Positions 33,301 to 41,607 of a DNA stretch of 64,000 bases are shown piece by piece. The stretch spans positions 124,001 to 188,000 of the forward strand of contig UQTV01000003.1 in NCBI GenBank assembly GCA_900544095.1, read 5' to 3'. Position 1 is the stretch's first letter, and every line of letters begins with the position of its first letter. A program made the translations under genes and the position numbers. The notes under the pieces were generated by a model. That model made no database searches and was not told the origin of the DNA. It saw only the letters and a program-made list of their open reading frames with translations. This DNA comes from an uncultured Collinsella sp. (lineage in GTDB: Bacteria > Actinomycetota > Coriobacteriia > Coriobacteriales > Coriobacteriaceae).

Positions 33301-34179
33301 CTATTGCATATCGAGCACCATGGCATAGACATCGCGCTTGCGGCGCGAATACTTCTGAGACAGGCGCTTGGCCACCGCAGAGGCGGGCTCCCCCTCCTCG
33401 AGCGCGGTGCGGATATCCTCGCGCAGGGCCTCGTCGGGATCCGCTACCGCAGCGCCAACCGGCGCGATGCCGGCCTCCTCGTCCTCGCTCGGCGGCGCGA
33501 TGACCAGCGCAATCTCGCCCTTTACCTCGCCGCGAGCACGCAGCTCCTCGGCAAGCTGGTCAGCGGGCCCGCGCAAGACCTCCTCGTGCAGCTTGGTGAG
33601 TTCGCGGCAGACGGCGACCTCACGCTGGGGAAAGACCTCCGCCACGGCCTCGAGCGTCGCCACGATACGATGTGGAGACTCGTAGAAGATGAGTGCGCCA
33701 GGCACCACGGCAAGGCGCTGCAAACGGCGCACACGGTCGCCGTGCTTTCGGCCCAAAAAGCCCTCGAAGAAAAAATGCTCGCAGGGAATGCCGGACGAAA
33801 CGAGCGCCGTGACGCAAGCAGAGGGCCCGGGAATAACTTCGACGGGCACATCGGCCTCACGCGCCGCCTCGACCAGCGCCTGGCCGGGATCGGACACGCT
33901 CGGCATGCCGGCGTCCGAGGCAAAGGCGAGGGTCTCCCCCGCCAGCAGACGGTCGACCAGGCCGGCAGCGCGGCTAGCGATCACATTCTCGTCGCAACGG
34001 ACAAGCGGCTTGGAAATGCCCAGGTGCATCAGCAGCTTTGACGTCACACGCGTGTCTTCGCAGCAAATGGCATCGGCGGCGGCAAAAGCCTCGCCAACGC
34101 GCGGGGACAGGTCGCCTAGGTTGCCGATGGGCGTGCCGACCACATAGAGTTTGCCCGTATGGGCGCTGTTTTGCGTCAT
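33301..34179 (-). CDS. rsmI: 16S rRNA (cytidine-1402-2'-O)-methyltransferase RsmI
   Basis: SAM-dependent enzyme that 2'-O-methylates C1402 in the ribosomal P-site. The 292-residue protein shows the tetrapyrrole-methylase fold marks of RsmI: KLYVVGTPIGNLGDLSPR at the start, AICCEDTRVTSKLL, ETLAFASDAGMPSVSDPG and EVIPGPSACVTALVSSG, then FFFEGFLGRK and VIFYESPHRI-type text (ALIFYESPHRIVATLEA). The C-terminal 55 residues are acidic then basic (AVAKRLSQKYSRRKRDVY), the common small helical domain. It starts 6 bases after the GH5-like gene, so they share a transcript. Confidence 0.96.
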   Translation of the reverse strand: MTQNSAHTGKLYVVGTPIGNLGDLSPRVGEAFAAADAICCEDTRVTSKLLMHLGISKPLVRCDENVIASRAAGLVDRLLAGETLAFASDAGMPSVSDPGQALVEAAREADVPVEVIPGPSACVTALVSSGIPCEHFFFEGFLGRKHGDRVRRLQRLAVVPGALIFYESPHRIVATLEAVAEVFPQREVAVCRELTKLHEEVLRGPADQLAEELRARGEVKGEIALVIAPPSEDEEAGIAPVGAAVADPDEALREDIRTALEEGEPASAVAKRLSQKYSRRKRDVYAMVLDMQ

Positions 34180-34185
34180 ATCAAC

Positions 34186-35247
34186 CTATTCAATCATGCC
34201 GCGCTCGAGCGTACCGAGCGCCGCGCGGGCGTCCCATGCTGCAATGCGCTTCTCGGTCTTCCACGTTTGGAAGAACCAACCGGCAGCCGGCGCAAACGAA
34301 GCCAGCTGGTTGGCGATAAACACGCGCTCGTAGGCATTGCGGCCCTCGGGCGTAACCGACGAGTTGGCAAAGATCGCCGCACCCGACCATTCGCCCACCA
34401 GCACGGGGAACCCAGTCGAAATCGCCTCTTTGAGCTCGCGCTTGTTGCGCGAAATCGCCGTCGTCAGCCCGCGGGGGCTCGTGATGTCGAGCGCATATTC
34501 GTCACGGTAATGGTACAGGTGAAGGTCCATGTAGACGTTCTTGTACTTGGCGCCGCGCATAAAATGCTTCCACTCGCTGGGATGCCCCGACGACGAGAAG
34601 ACGACGATCTTATCCTCGGGCATATACGAACGAACGAGCTCGTAGGCATCGCGATAGAAATTGCGCAGGTAGTGGGCCGGAATGCCATCCGTCATGGTGA
34701 AGAGGCTCTTGCGAACGCTCATCTGCGGCGTGTCCAGCAGCTCAATGCCCAGCAGGCTCTCGGCCTCGCCATAGCGATCGGCCAAGCGCTCGAGCACGTC
34801 GAGTGCGACATGACGGCCGTTGGTGGACGAATGCCACTCGGCAACAGCCTCCGGCGTGGTGGGCGAATCGTTGGAATCGCCCTGGCCACCGGGCACGGTT
34901 GCCAGATCGAGCAGCACGCGGATGTCGTATTTGGCAGCCCACTCAATTGCGCGGTCGATGTAATCGACAACCGATATGTAGGAGGCATCGGACTCCTGTG
35001 AGCCAAAGGCATACCAGGGCACCGGCAGACGCACGGCATTGAGACCGATCTGCGCCATGCGACGAAAATCGTCCTCGCTCACAAACGTCTCGTAATGGCG
35101 GCGCATGCGCTCGTTATAGGCGGCGGTACCCATGGCCTCCTGTAGCTCGGCCGCGTTGGATGCACCGGTCGCCGCGTACAGCGACGGGGTCACCCAAGGC
35201 TCGGGAATAAACCAGCCAGAGAGATTAACGCCGAGTATCCTCTCCAT
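34186..35247 (-). CDS. GH5-like (exo-beta-glucanase related) protein lacking the acid/base Glu
   Basis: Cytoplasmic (no signal peptide) 353-residue TIM barrel related to GH5 exo-1,3-glucanases (BglC/Exg1). Matching points: GVNLSGWFIPEPWVTPSLY at the start, VRLPVPWYAFG (Arg73), DLHLYHYRDEY (241-251) and the nucleophile strand PVLVGEWSGA (Glu286). But the acid/base motif LNEP reads LDTP (171-174, Thr instead of Glu), and the usual D-L-H-x-x-P-G reads DLATVPG (114-120). I infer an altered or lost hydrolase activity. The start at 35247 is chosen for the AAGGGGG RBS. First gene before rsmI. Confidence 0.8.
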   Translation of the reverse strand: MERILGVNLSGWFIPEPWVTPSLYAATGASNAAELQEAMGTAAYNERMRRHYETFVSEDDFRRMAQIGLNAVRLPVPWYAFGSQESDASYISVVDYIDRAIEWAAKYDIRVLLDLATVPGGQGDSNDSPTTPEAVAEWHSSTNGRHVALDVLERLADRYGEAESLLGIELLDTPQMSVRKSLFTMTDGIPAHYLRNFYRDAYELVRSYMPEDKIVVFSSSGHPSEWKHFMRGAKYKNVYMDLHLYHYRDEYALDITSPRGLTTAISRNKRELKEAISTGFPVLVGEWSGAAIFANSSVTPEGRNAYERVFIANQLASFAPAAGWFFQTWKTEKRIAAWDARAALGTLERGMIE

Positions 35248-35497
35248 CACTGCCCCCTTCGGATCATGCAGGTCGAACCCGCATCGTATTGCATAGGATA
35301 AGTATCGTTTTGAGTATACCCGCGTGTGCGGACAGGCGACCGAACGGTCTGTAAAGTGACGCGAAAGTGGGAGGAATGTCTGGGGCGGGCGGGCTCGGAA
35401 TGGTGCGACGAGGTGTGTACGCGCGCCGGAGGCAGGCACCGGAAAGTGTGTCCCGTTCTGAGCCCTTATTCTGGGACGCAGTTTCCGCAGAACCCTA

Positions 35498-35729
35498 CAT
35501 AAAAGAAAAGGACCCCTTTGCAGAGGTCCTAGTCAATTCAAGGTGGCGGGGAAGGGAATCGCGTCCGCGCGCTGCGCGGACGGACCGCTGCGGCGCTTAC
35601 GCGCCTTGCGAGCTGCGCTGGCAAACGCTTACGCGTTTACTCAGCTCCGCGCCCTCACGGGGTTCGATTCCATGTGGGAGCTGCATAAAAGAAAAGGACC
35701 CCTTTGCAGAGGTCCTAGTCAATTCAAGG

Positions 35730-35747
<18 letters not shown>
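35498..35747 (-). repeat. tRNA-Phe-linked 186-bp duplication with structured insert
   Basis: A 64-bp block is repeated exactly at 35498-35561 and 35684-35747 (period 186). It contains the tRNA terminator (AAGGACCCC..GAGGTCCT) and the last 18 nt of tRNA-Phe. The insert between (35562-35683) carries, on the minus strand, GAGCT/AGCTC around AAACGC-GTAA-GCGTTT, GGCGC-GTAA-GCGCC, and CGTCCGCGC-AGC-GCGCGGACG. Next to the right block is GGGGTTCGATTCC, which equals the T-arm of tRNA-Phe but in the opposite orientation to the gene. The stretch 35320-35497 upstream shows no gene. Confidence 0.87.
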
Positions 35748-35802
<55 letters not shown>

Positions 35803-35925
35803 ATTTGAGGTGTGCCTTGTTTCAAGGCTTGATTAGTATAACCAAGGACGCGTTCCGGTCAACCGAGAATTTTAAAAAAGTTTTTGAGCACAGCCTCGGT
35901 TCTTTAAATCGGCACGTCAGAGGCA

Positions 35926-36213
35926 TCAGCCGGCAGCAAGAAGTTTTTCGCTCAGAGCCGCACGGGCAAACTCACTTGGAGTCATCCCCTCGGCAGCCGC
36001 CCGTCGACGAATGGCCTCCTTCATTCCCAGAGGAATCTTGACCGACAGCGTTGCCGTCCCCTCACCTGAGAGTGGGGGCCGTCCATGCACGATCCCACCA
36101 ACGGTGTGTTCGCCATCCGGAAACTCTCCGCGCTCGTACGACTCGCACCACGCGTCAATCATTTCATCCGTTACAACCTGACCATTAGCGGCCGTATACG
36201 TCTTGCCCATCAT
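35926..36213 (-). CDS. Ribbon-helix-helix-type antitoxin
   Basis: A 95-residue protein whose C-terminal half looks like a CopG/Arc ribbon-helix-helix: a strand GTATLSVKIPLGMKEAIRRR and a second helix GMTPSEFARAALSEKLL. The N-terminal half (ANGQVVTDEMIDAWCESYER) would bind the toxin. Its ATG overlaps the restored stop of the toxin frame (ATGA-type overlap), the usual sign of a coupled pair, here toxin first. RHH antitoxins normally repress their own operon, and a perfect dyad is in the promoter region at 36501-36515. Confidence 0.82.
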   Translation of the reverse strand: MMGKTYTAANGQVVTDEMIDAWCESYERGEFPDGEHTVGGIVHGRPPLSGEGTATLSVKIPLGMKEAIRRRAAAEGMTPSEFARAALSEKLLAAG

Positions 36214-36475
36214 CGACCCCTTTGCCGAGCCCGTTCAATCTCCTGCCAAAATTTCTTCTGGACTGGAGACAAGGCATGAATGATAAGCCCCCACGGACAA
36301 GCTCGACCGCGACAAGCTCCACGCTTCGTCCGTCTGGGAGCCATCCAATCGCAAGCCATCTCAGCGGCTCGCCCTTCGGCTCGCGACGAATGCACTCAGT
36401 AACCGCAAGCCAAGCGCTAAGCACCTGCTTTTCCGTCAGGTGCTTTTTAGCGTTGGGATGGATCTCAACATCCAT
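36210..36475 (-). pseudogene. Toxin of a type II TA pair, frame broken at a G5 tract
   Basis: From the ATG at 36475 (RBS GGAGGAG) the frame gives MDVEIHPNAKKHLTEKQV and later RWLAIGWLPDGRSVELVAVE, a pattern I know from small actinobacterial toxins paired with RHH antitoxins. After ELVRGG the frame turns into unlikely text and would read on to 36185. If one G is added to the G5 run (plus-strand C5 at 36288-36292), the frame continues LIIHALSPVQKKFWQEIERA and stops at 36210, overlapping the antitoxin ATG. That ending fits the family (L-I-x-H-A) and the operon geometry. A sequencing error, a phase-variable tract or a true mutation would all look like this. Unbroken it would be 88 residues. Confidence 0.75.
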
Positions 36476-36500
36476 GCATCTTCTCCTCCATCTTACCCAA

Positions 36501-36515
36501 TTTCGTATGACGAAA
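36501..36515. promoter_or_regulatory. Dyad in the promoter region of the TA operon
   Basis: TTTCGT-ATG-ACGAAA is a perfect inverted repeat 26-40 bases upstream of the toxin start, the expected place for antitoxin autoregulation. Confidence 0.5.
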
Positions 36516-36533
36516 GTCCGCTGTCGCCAATTC

Positions 36534-36893
36534 TTAAGCCGGCACGCGTTGGAGAGCAGGGGTCGAAACAATGATTGAAGAGCGCTCTAGTGCGGCCCAG
36601 GCGCCGGGGCAGGAGCACATACGCCAGGGACATACGTTTTCGTAGCGCGCGAGGATATTGCCGTCGCGATCGATGAAGGCGATGTCGATGGGATAGGCCA
36701 TAAAACACGTATGGACCGAAGAGCAGCGTGGAAACGCCATGACGAGCGGCAAGCCGTTGGCGGCAACCGGACGCCGTCCCAGCATGCCGCGCAGGCGCAC
36801 GACAAACGACTCCGCCACCGCAAACTCGGCCGGCGTCCAACCCAGCCTGTTGAGTGCCCGCGCGTAGGCGATGTAGGACGAGACCGCGGTCAC
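36534..36893 (-). CDS. DUF192 protein, last gene of the tad operon
   Basis: A 119-residue protein with a DUF192 core: FVVRLRGMLGRRP near residue 32, LVMAFPRCSSVHTCFMAYPI, DIAFIDRDGNILARYENV and CPWRMCSCPGAWAALE. The H-T-C-F-M and the final P-x-x-x-C-P-G-A signature are typical. The GTG start overlaps the TadE-like gene's stop codon (ATGTGA), so it is translationally coupled. Function of DUF192 is unknown; it is often found at the ends of tad loci. The usual signal peptide is missing here, so it is probably cytoplasmic. Confidence 0.85.
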   Translation of the reverse strand: MTAVSSYIAYARALNRLGWTPAEFAVAESFVVRLRGMLGRRPVAANGLPLVMAFPRCSSVHTCFMAYPIDIAFIDRDGNILARYENVCPWRMCSCPGAWAALERSSIIVSTPALQRVPA

Positions 36894-37366
36894 ATGACCA
36901 CCCCCGGACGCCATGGATCGACCGTCACCGTGCGCTCGTGCGACAACGTTGTCGGCGCCCCCAGCGGAACGCCAGCGATGCTGAGAGAAGTCGGCCACGG
37001 CTCATAGTGCATGGTGCAGGTGTAGGTCCTAAACGTACCGGATAGGGAGAGCAGACCACCATCCGATGCCTCCGCGCCTTGCTCGCTCGACACTTCGATC
37101 TGCAAGTCATAGCCTTCCATGGCATTCAGAATTTGAGTCTGGACCGTCGCCGAGGCATCGACAGAGCTTTCGTCGCCCTCCCCCTCCGACGCCACGGCGT
37201 GCGCCAACACGATGTCGGGCACCACGCGGTCGAAGCGCGCGACAGCACTGGCAAAGATCATGACGTTGTACACGATGAGTGCCAGCACCAGCAAAACGGG
37301 CGTAACCACTGCCATCTCCACCGTCGCTTGGGCGTGCTCCTCGCGCAGACGCATGCGGATACTCAT
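36890..37366 (-). CDS. TadE-like pseudopilin 2
   Basis: 158 residues with a short basic leader (MSIRMRLREEHAQATVEMAV) then one helix (VTPVLLVLALIVYNVMIFAS). The Q-A-T-V-E-M segment matches the processing region of TadE/TadF pseudopilins, with Glu at +5 of the likely cleavage site. The rest is an extracytoplasmic domain with two Cys-poor beta stretches (YDLQIEVSSEQG, GTFRTYTCTMHYEPW). Start overlaps the TadG-like stop by one base (TAATG). Minor pilins of this type prime or regulate Flp pilus assembly. Confidence 0.85.
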   Translation of the reverse strand: MSIRMRLREEHAQATVEMAVVTPVLLVLALIVYNVMIFASAVARFDRVVPDIVLAHAVASEGEGDESSVDASATVQTQILNAMEGYDLQIEVSSEQGAEASDGGLLSLSGTFRTYTCTMHYEPWPTSLSIAGVPLGAPTTLSHERTVTVDPWRPGVVM

Positions 37367-39531
37367 TACGACCCACCGCCCAGAGCGCCAACCAGCGTGG
37401 CGACATCGACGGTGAGCGGGATGGAGCCGCCGCCGGGCAGAGGAATCTCCGCAAGCGTGAACACCGTACCGCTGATGGTGCGTTCGACTTGATATTCCAA
37501 CGCCTCGCAAAGCGCCTTGGGATCGGTCACGCCCAACGGAATACTTCGCAGCTTGTCTTGCGCTTGAGAGAGACCGGCAATGTCAGACCCCGGACTCTTA
37601 ATGACGTTGGCGGAATCGGTCAGCACCGGCTTTCGCAGGCGCAAGTCGCACGGTTCCAAACCCAGCGCCGCCACGGACGCCGAAACGGTATCGCCGAGCC
37701 ACGATGCAATGGAGTCCAACGCACCGTTGCCCCCTCCTAGGCCCTTAATCATCTCGTCCATAAGTTCGTCGGCCGAACCTTGGATGTCTCCGTATCCCAC
37801 AAGCAGCCGTCCCCAGACATCCATGACGCCATCAAGTACGCCGGCAACGCCACCCGAGCGTTCCTTCAATGTCGAGAAAAATCGCGAAAGCACGTTGTTT
37901 TGCGCCGTCGCCTCATCGGGCGCCAGCACCGCGGCAGAGATGGCACCGCGACTGCCAAGCTCAACCGCCGTGTTAAACGAAGAGTTAAGTTGATCGGGGC
38001 TGGTAATATCACCCGAAACTGCAAAGGCGACTACGCCGTTGCGGCCAGGTGGGGCGATACGCGGACGCTCACCGGAAAGTTCTTTGATGGCGGTATCGAA
38101 CGCATTGCCCGCACGGTCGGCTTCGTCCTCGGTCTGACGCTCGAGCTCGAGCTCCTTGTTGCGACAGTCGACGTAGTCCTCCAGGGCGTCTTTAAACTTG
38201 TCAAAGTGATACTCAAAGCCGTTTTCGATAGAGGTTGAAGGCGCCGCAACAGCACCAAGCGACAAAACGCCAAAATGGCATTTGCTGCATTTATCCTGTC
38301 CATCGTAATCGGCAACCGAAGCAAATCCGCTCGGCGTCCCTTTCTTATAGTTAGGGCAGGTCGTCCCGTAATGCAGATACGCCTTGTCATCGTTCACGCT
38401 CGTCGGCCACACCGCATCGGTATAGAGCTCCGTCGCCCGAACCTCATCAGAGCTGCGCGGCAACAGTGGAATATAGGAGGAAACCCTGTCTCCGTTCTCG
38501 GTTATATATGCCCGATCGACCTCCGCACTCGCATAGGTATAAAACGCCTTACGCGCCGCAGACTCTGCCCTCATCTCGACACTCGAGCCGTGGGGCTTCT
38601 CATTTGTCAGACGCCAATGGTAGTAGTCCTTCGCGCGATCAAGGGCAACTTGAGGCTCCCACGTAACGCTCGATGAGTAATGCGGATTTTGAACACCGGA
38701 GAGATCCGTTAGGCTTTTCGCGCGCTCCCACATACACGAACAGCTGCCGACCGAACCTTTATCCGATCCACCGCAATCCGCTAGCCAGGCACGCTCCTTT
38801 GCCTTCGCCGTCTCCTCCGATGCTTTTTGTAGCTCCTCGGCCGCGCGCTCCAGATCTTCCGACGCATCTTTAATGGCATCGGTCGAGATCTCGGAACCCT
38901 CGAGCGCAACAAAATCAGACTCGGATGTCCTGGGCACGGCAAGCGCCGTACCGGTATAGGTCACACTATCGGTATCCTGCGCCGACACCGCCTGCGTGGC
39001 ACGCGCGGCGATCAGATACGGCAGAGCCGTCTCGATTTTCTGTAAGCCTTCCGATGCGCTTTTGGCAAACTTGTTGCGCGTTTTAATGATCTCAATCCCG
39101 GTGTCGACCATATTGCCGGCAACTGGTTCGGCACCCGGGATGAGGATGGCGACCAGGCCCGTCCCGATCGTGGCAAACCCCGCCAGCCCCAGACTCAAGA
39201 TGCTCGCATCAACCACCGTGGCAGCCGTGTGATAGGACGACACTACGTTGGCACCCGCCAGCGCGCCGCTATCGGCCGCCACCTGGGTATCCCCGGCACG
39301 CGACATGCTCCATATCGCCGCCGTCGACGAAAACAGCAGCGTGAGCACCACCAAGATGACCACCGCAGAGGAGAGCGTGGTGTAGGCACCGTCTTCGATA
39401 AACAGGTCGATACCGGCTCGACCCATAAAGCCGCCTCGTTTGCGGAGAGCGCCTGGTCGACGGCGGGCCGCAAACCCTTGCGTCACCCGCAACAGGCAGC
39501 GCCTAATCCCATGCAGCAATCCACGAATCAT
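37366..39531 (-). CDS. TadG-like pilus-associated membrane protein
   Basis: 721 residues from the ATG at 39531 (GGAGGGAGATT). An N-terminal helix LSSAVVILVVLTLLFSSTA (about residues 55-73) is followed by AGDTQVAADSGALAGANVVS, the TadG-type segment (D-x-A-A-L-A-G-A) that follows the helix in Flp-locus membrane proteins. The large outer part has a helical Ala/Glu/Lys stretch (DLERAAEELQKASEETAKAK), a CxCxxxxxx region and CPNYKKG..CSKCHFG, four Cys that could bind metal or form disulfides. No von Willebrand A MIDAS motif is apparent. Probable structural or anchoring subunit. Confidence 0.82.
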   Translation of the reverse strand: MIRGLLHGIRRCLLRVTQGFAARRRPGALRKRGGFMGRAGIDLFIEDGAYTTLSSAVVILVVLTLLFSSTAAIWSMSRAGDTQVAADSGALAGANVVSSYHTAATVVDASILSLGLAGFATIGTGLVAILIPGAEPVAGNMVDTGIEIIKTRNKFAKSASEGLQKIETALPYLIAARATQAVSAQDTDSVTYTGTALAVPRTSESDFVALEGSEISTDAIKDASEDLERAAEELQKASEETAKAKERAWLADCGGSDKGSVGSCSCMWERAKSLTDLSGVQNPHYSSSVTWEPQVALDRAKDYYHWRLTNEKPHGSSVEMRAESAARKAFYTYASAEVDRAYITENGDRVSSYIPLLPRSSDEVRATELYTDAVWPTSVNDDKAYLHYGTTCPNYKKGTPSGFASVADYDGQDKCSKCHFGVLSLGAVAAPSTSIENGFEYHFDKFKDALEDYVDCRNKELELERQTEDEADRAGNAFDTAIKELSGERPRIAPPGRNGVVAFAVSGDITSPDQLNSSFNTAVELGSRGAISAAVLAPDEATAQNNVLSRFFSTLKERSGGVAGVLDGVMDVWGRLLVGYGDIQGSADELMDEMIKGLGGGNGALDSIASWLGDTVSASVAALGLEPCDLRLRKPVLTDSANVIKSPGSDIAGLSQAQDKLRSIPLGVTDPKALCEALEYQVERTISGTVFTLAEIPLPGGGSIPLTVDVATLVGALGGGS

Positions 39532-40039
39532 AATCTCCCTCCAGCCATTCGGGACGCGATTGATACGAGACATCGACTTTGAGCTCAACGTAGCCGCCCT
39601 CGGCGGTACCACCCATAGCCTGCGCAAACGCACCGATCACAGGCAACGGCTTGACCTCGCCGGAAACGGACACGGACGAGACGCCACCCGCACCGGCCCG
39701 GCCAAGCTCGATATCCCACGACAACGGCCCGCCGGCATGAAAGATCGAAACGTTAGGCACTGCGGCAAGCCGGCGGCGGGTGAACTCCTTAAGATCATCG
39801 CCCTCCGCCGTCGTCGTGGTCATGAGCCGCGCGGTCTCGGCGGCGGCAGACTCCATGACCGCGCGCGTATAGAGCAGGCACACCGGTTGCAGTGCGAGAA
39901 GGATGAGTGTCAGAAACGTCGGCAGCAAAAAAGCGGCCTCGACCGTAGACTGCGCCCGGTCCTCGCACGCGATATCAATACAACGCGATGTCCTTAGCGC
40001 CCGCAGCGGCGTCGATAACCGACATCGAGGCAACGCCAT
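39503..40039 (-). CDS. TadE-like pseudopilin 1
   Basis: From the ATG at 40039 it has 178 residues: a basic leader, CEDRAQSTVEAAFLLPTFL (cleavage region and helix start, with Glu at +5) and LILLALQPVCLLYTRAVMES, then an outer domain of about 110 residues ending YDSWIAAWD. The frame is open far upstream and the RBS at 40039 is weak; a start closer to the helix would need a rare codon, so the N-terminus is uncertain. The gene overlaps the preceding small pilin-like gene by 65 bases and the TadG-like gene by 29. Confidence 0.78.
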   Translation of the reverse strand: MALPRCRLSTPLRALRTSRCIDIACEDRAQSTVEAAFLLPTFLTLILLALQPVCLLYTRAVMESAAAETARLMTTTTAEGDDLKEFTRRRLAAVPNVSIFHAGGPLSWDIELGRAGAGGVSSVSVSGEVKPLPVIGAFAQAMGGTAEGGYVELKVDVSYQSRPEWLEGDYDSWIAAWD

Positions 40040-40193
40040 GGGATGCCGCCCGCTCAACCAGCGCCGCCAAGCGCCCATCGGTGCCAGCACGCCAAAGTCC
40101 CGCAATCGCCAGCACGATCGATAACAGCGCCACCGTGACGATGGCGTATTCCACAGTCGCTTGGGCAACCTCCTCACGCAGAACGCCATGCAT
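39975..40193 (-). CDS. Small TadE/Flp-like pilin-domain protein
   Basis: 72 residues: short leader MHGVLREEVAQATVEYAIVT, one helix (VALLSIVLAIAGLW) and a small 35-residue tail. The A-Q-A-T-V-E-Y segment is the prepilin peptidase type site with Glu/Tyr at +5/+6. RBS AAAGGAGGGG is very strong. It is shorter than TadE proteins and lacks the typical second half, so it may be a minor pilin. Confidence 0.82.
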   Translation of the reverse strand: MHGVLREEVAQATVEYAIVTVALLSIVLAIAGLWRAGTDGRLAALVERAASHGVASMSVIDAAAGAKDIALY

Positions 40194-40194
40194 T

Positions 40195-40758
40195 TCACGA
40201 CCCCTCCTTTGAGCTTATTGTTTGCGGGACCAGGCGCACGGCGCGCAGACGACACGAAGCATCGCCAGTATCCGCGGCAACCGTCACCATATCGACCCAG
40301 CCGCGTCCGTCGCGCACGATAGCGCCCCACACGTTGCCCTTGATATCGAGATAGCCGCTCAGAGCAAGTTGTGCCGTGGGTACCTCGCGATAGGCACGCA
40401 GCATATCCGCTGCCGCTTCGGTCATCGGTCGGTCCTCGGACCATGCAAGCCGGACCGCAATCGCGTTGCCCTCAGGCGAATCCGTCGCAGTGCCAGACCG
40501 CTTGTCGAGCGTCCGCAGAAAGGTTTGCGCCGTGACAGCGACATCCGAATCGTCCGCATCTCGCATCTCATCTTTTTGAGACGCCACCGCCGAATCTGAG
40601 CCCAAATCTGAGGCGGTCCCAGGACGCTGCTGCCGCGCGGCGTTAAGCCCCCAAAGCACCACCGCTATCGCCACGGTCAGGCAAGCAAACACCAGCAGCA
40701 CCCCGATGGGGCGCTCGCCCTCTACAGGCTGTTGATGCCCTCGCTGATCGCATCCCAT
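40195..40758 (-). CDS. Membrane-anchored protein of the tad operon, unknown role
   Basis: Up to 187 residues. One helix (VLLVFACLTVAIAVVLWGL) near the N-terminus, then an outer region with a Ser/Asp-rich linker and a compact C-terminal domain (LALSGYLDIKGNVWGAIVRD, WVDMVTVAADTGDASCRL). The start is unsure: ATG at 40758 overlaps flp by 37 bases, while a GTG at 40701 begins directly at the helix. No family recognised. Its place between flp and the small pilin suggests a role in pilus assembly. Confidence 0.65.
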   Translation of the reverse strand: MGCDQRGHQQPVEGERPIGVLLVFACLTVAIAVVLWGLNAARQQRPGTASDLGSDSAVASQKDEMRDADDSDVAVTAQTFLRTLDKRSGTATDSPEGNAIAVRLAWSEDRPMTEAAADMLRAYREVPTAQLALSGYLDIKGNVWGAIVRDGRGWVDMVTVAADTGDASCRLRAVRLVPQTISSKEGS

Positions 40759-40955
40759 AGCTCTTTAACCTTGCCTTTAAATGCAACGATGGCAATAATC
40801 GCGATCACCACAAGTACGCCCACTAAAATGGCGTACTCGGTGGTACCCTGCGCGCTCTCCTCCTGCAACAGCTCCTTGGCATGCTGGCGAGTGTGAATCG
40901 CCCGGCAAAAAGCCCAGCTCCAAGCCTTGTCAGCAACTTCGACCATCGTGTTCAT
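40722..40955 (-). CDS. flp: Flp-type major pilin prepilin
   Basis: 77 residues: a leader of about 35, then QGTTEYAILVGVLVVIAIIA, the invariant Flp segment with Glu-Tyr at +5/+6 if cleaved after Ala35, and a short tail (FKGKVKELWDAISEGINSL). Flp subunits polymerise into the thin adhesive Tad pilus. The leader is longer than usual for Flp. No TadV prepilin peptidase is encoded in the window. RBS GGAGGAATAC lies just before the ATG. Confidence 0.92.
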   Translation of the reverse strand: MNTMVEVADKAWSWAFCRAIHTRQHAKELLQEESAQGTTEYAILVGVLVVIAIIAIVAFKGKVKELWDAISEGINSL

Positions 40956-40965
40956 GTATTCCTCC

Positions 40966-41607
40966 CTACATCATCCCGCCTGCTCCCAGCAGCGGGCCCA
41001 ATATGGACAGAAGCAACGCCGGCAAGATGAGCGTGCCGGTGGGAATCAACAGCTTGACGGGCGCACGCTCGATCTCGCGCTCGACCGCGGCGCGATGAGC
41101 CGCACGGATCTCGCGACTTTGAGCGGCCAGCGTCTCGGCAAGTGGGGCACCCAGGGCGAGCGCCTGCCCCACCGTGATGGCAAAGGTCTCGAGCGCTCGC
41201 ACGTCCAGGTCGCGCGCGGCGGCCAACAACTCGTCCTCACGCGTGCCCACGCCCACCTGCCACGCCATGCAGGCGCGCTCAAGGCGAAGAGCCAGCACTG
41301 ACCGGCGGTTGGCGCAGAAAATCTCAAGCGCCGCATCAAACGAAAGACCGGCCGAAAGACCCAAGCGCACAACATCGATCATCTCGGACACTTCGCCGAG
41401 CGACACTCGCGCCGGGCCGCCCGCTCCAACCGCGCCCTTCACTCGCGCGGTCAGAGCATCGACCACCGAGCGACCAGCGGCAGCGACCAGCACCGCCTCG
41501 CGCTTGCAGGCCCCTGCGATCTTGCGTGCATCCGCCCGATCAAAACCCGTCGCGACAAATACACTCAGGGCGCACAGGCAAGCCGCAACTGCAACCGGGG
41601 CGCTCAT
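40966..41607 (-). CDS. tadC: TadC-like inner-membrane pilus assembly protein
   Basis: 213 residues with one T2SS-F domain: an N-terminal helix (VAVAACLCALSVFVATGF), the F-domain helices with MIDVVRLGLSAGLSFDAALE and ETFAITVGQALALGAPLAET, and C-terminal helices LLIPTGTLILPALLLSILGP. It pairs with TadB as the membrane platform on which TadA acts. ATGA overlap with tadB shows coupling. The length is below the usual 280-310, missing part of the N-terminal region. Confidence 0.88.
   Translation of the reverse strand: MSAPVAVAACLCALSVFVATGFDRADARKIAGACKREAVLVAAAGRSVVDALTARVKGAVGAGGPARVSLGEVSEMIDVVRLGLSAGLSFDAALEIFCANRRSVLALRLERACMAWQVGVGTREDELLAAARDLDVRALETFAITVGQALALGAPLAETLAAQSREIRAAHRAAVEREIERAPVKLLIPTGTLILPALLLSILGPLLGAGGMM

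Noticed and set aside
35340..35420. Fifth copy of the first palindrome family upstream of the GH5-like gene
   Set aside because: GTGACGCGAAAGTGGGAGG resembles one arm, but no complementary second arm is present.
35248..35439. 64-residue N-terminal extension of the GH5-like protein
   Set aside because: It has no RBS, is Arg/Pro-rich and runs across the promoter region; the start at 35247 has AAGGGGG in front.
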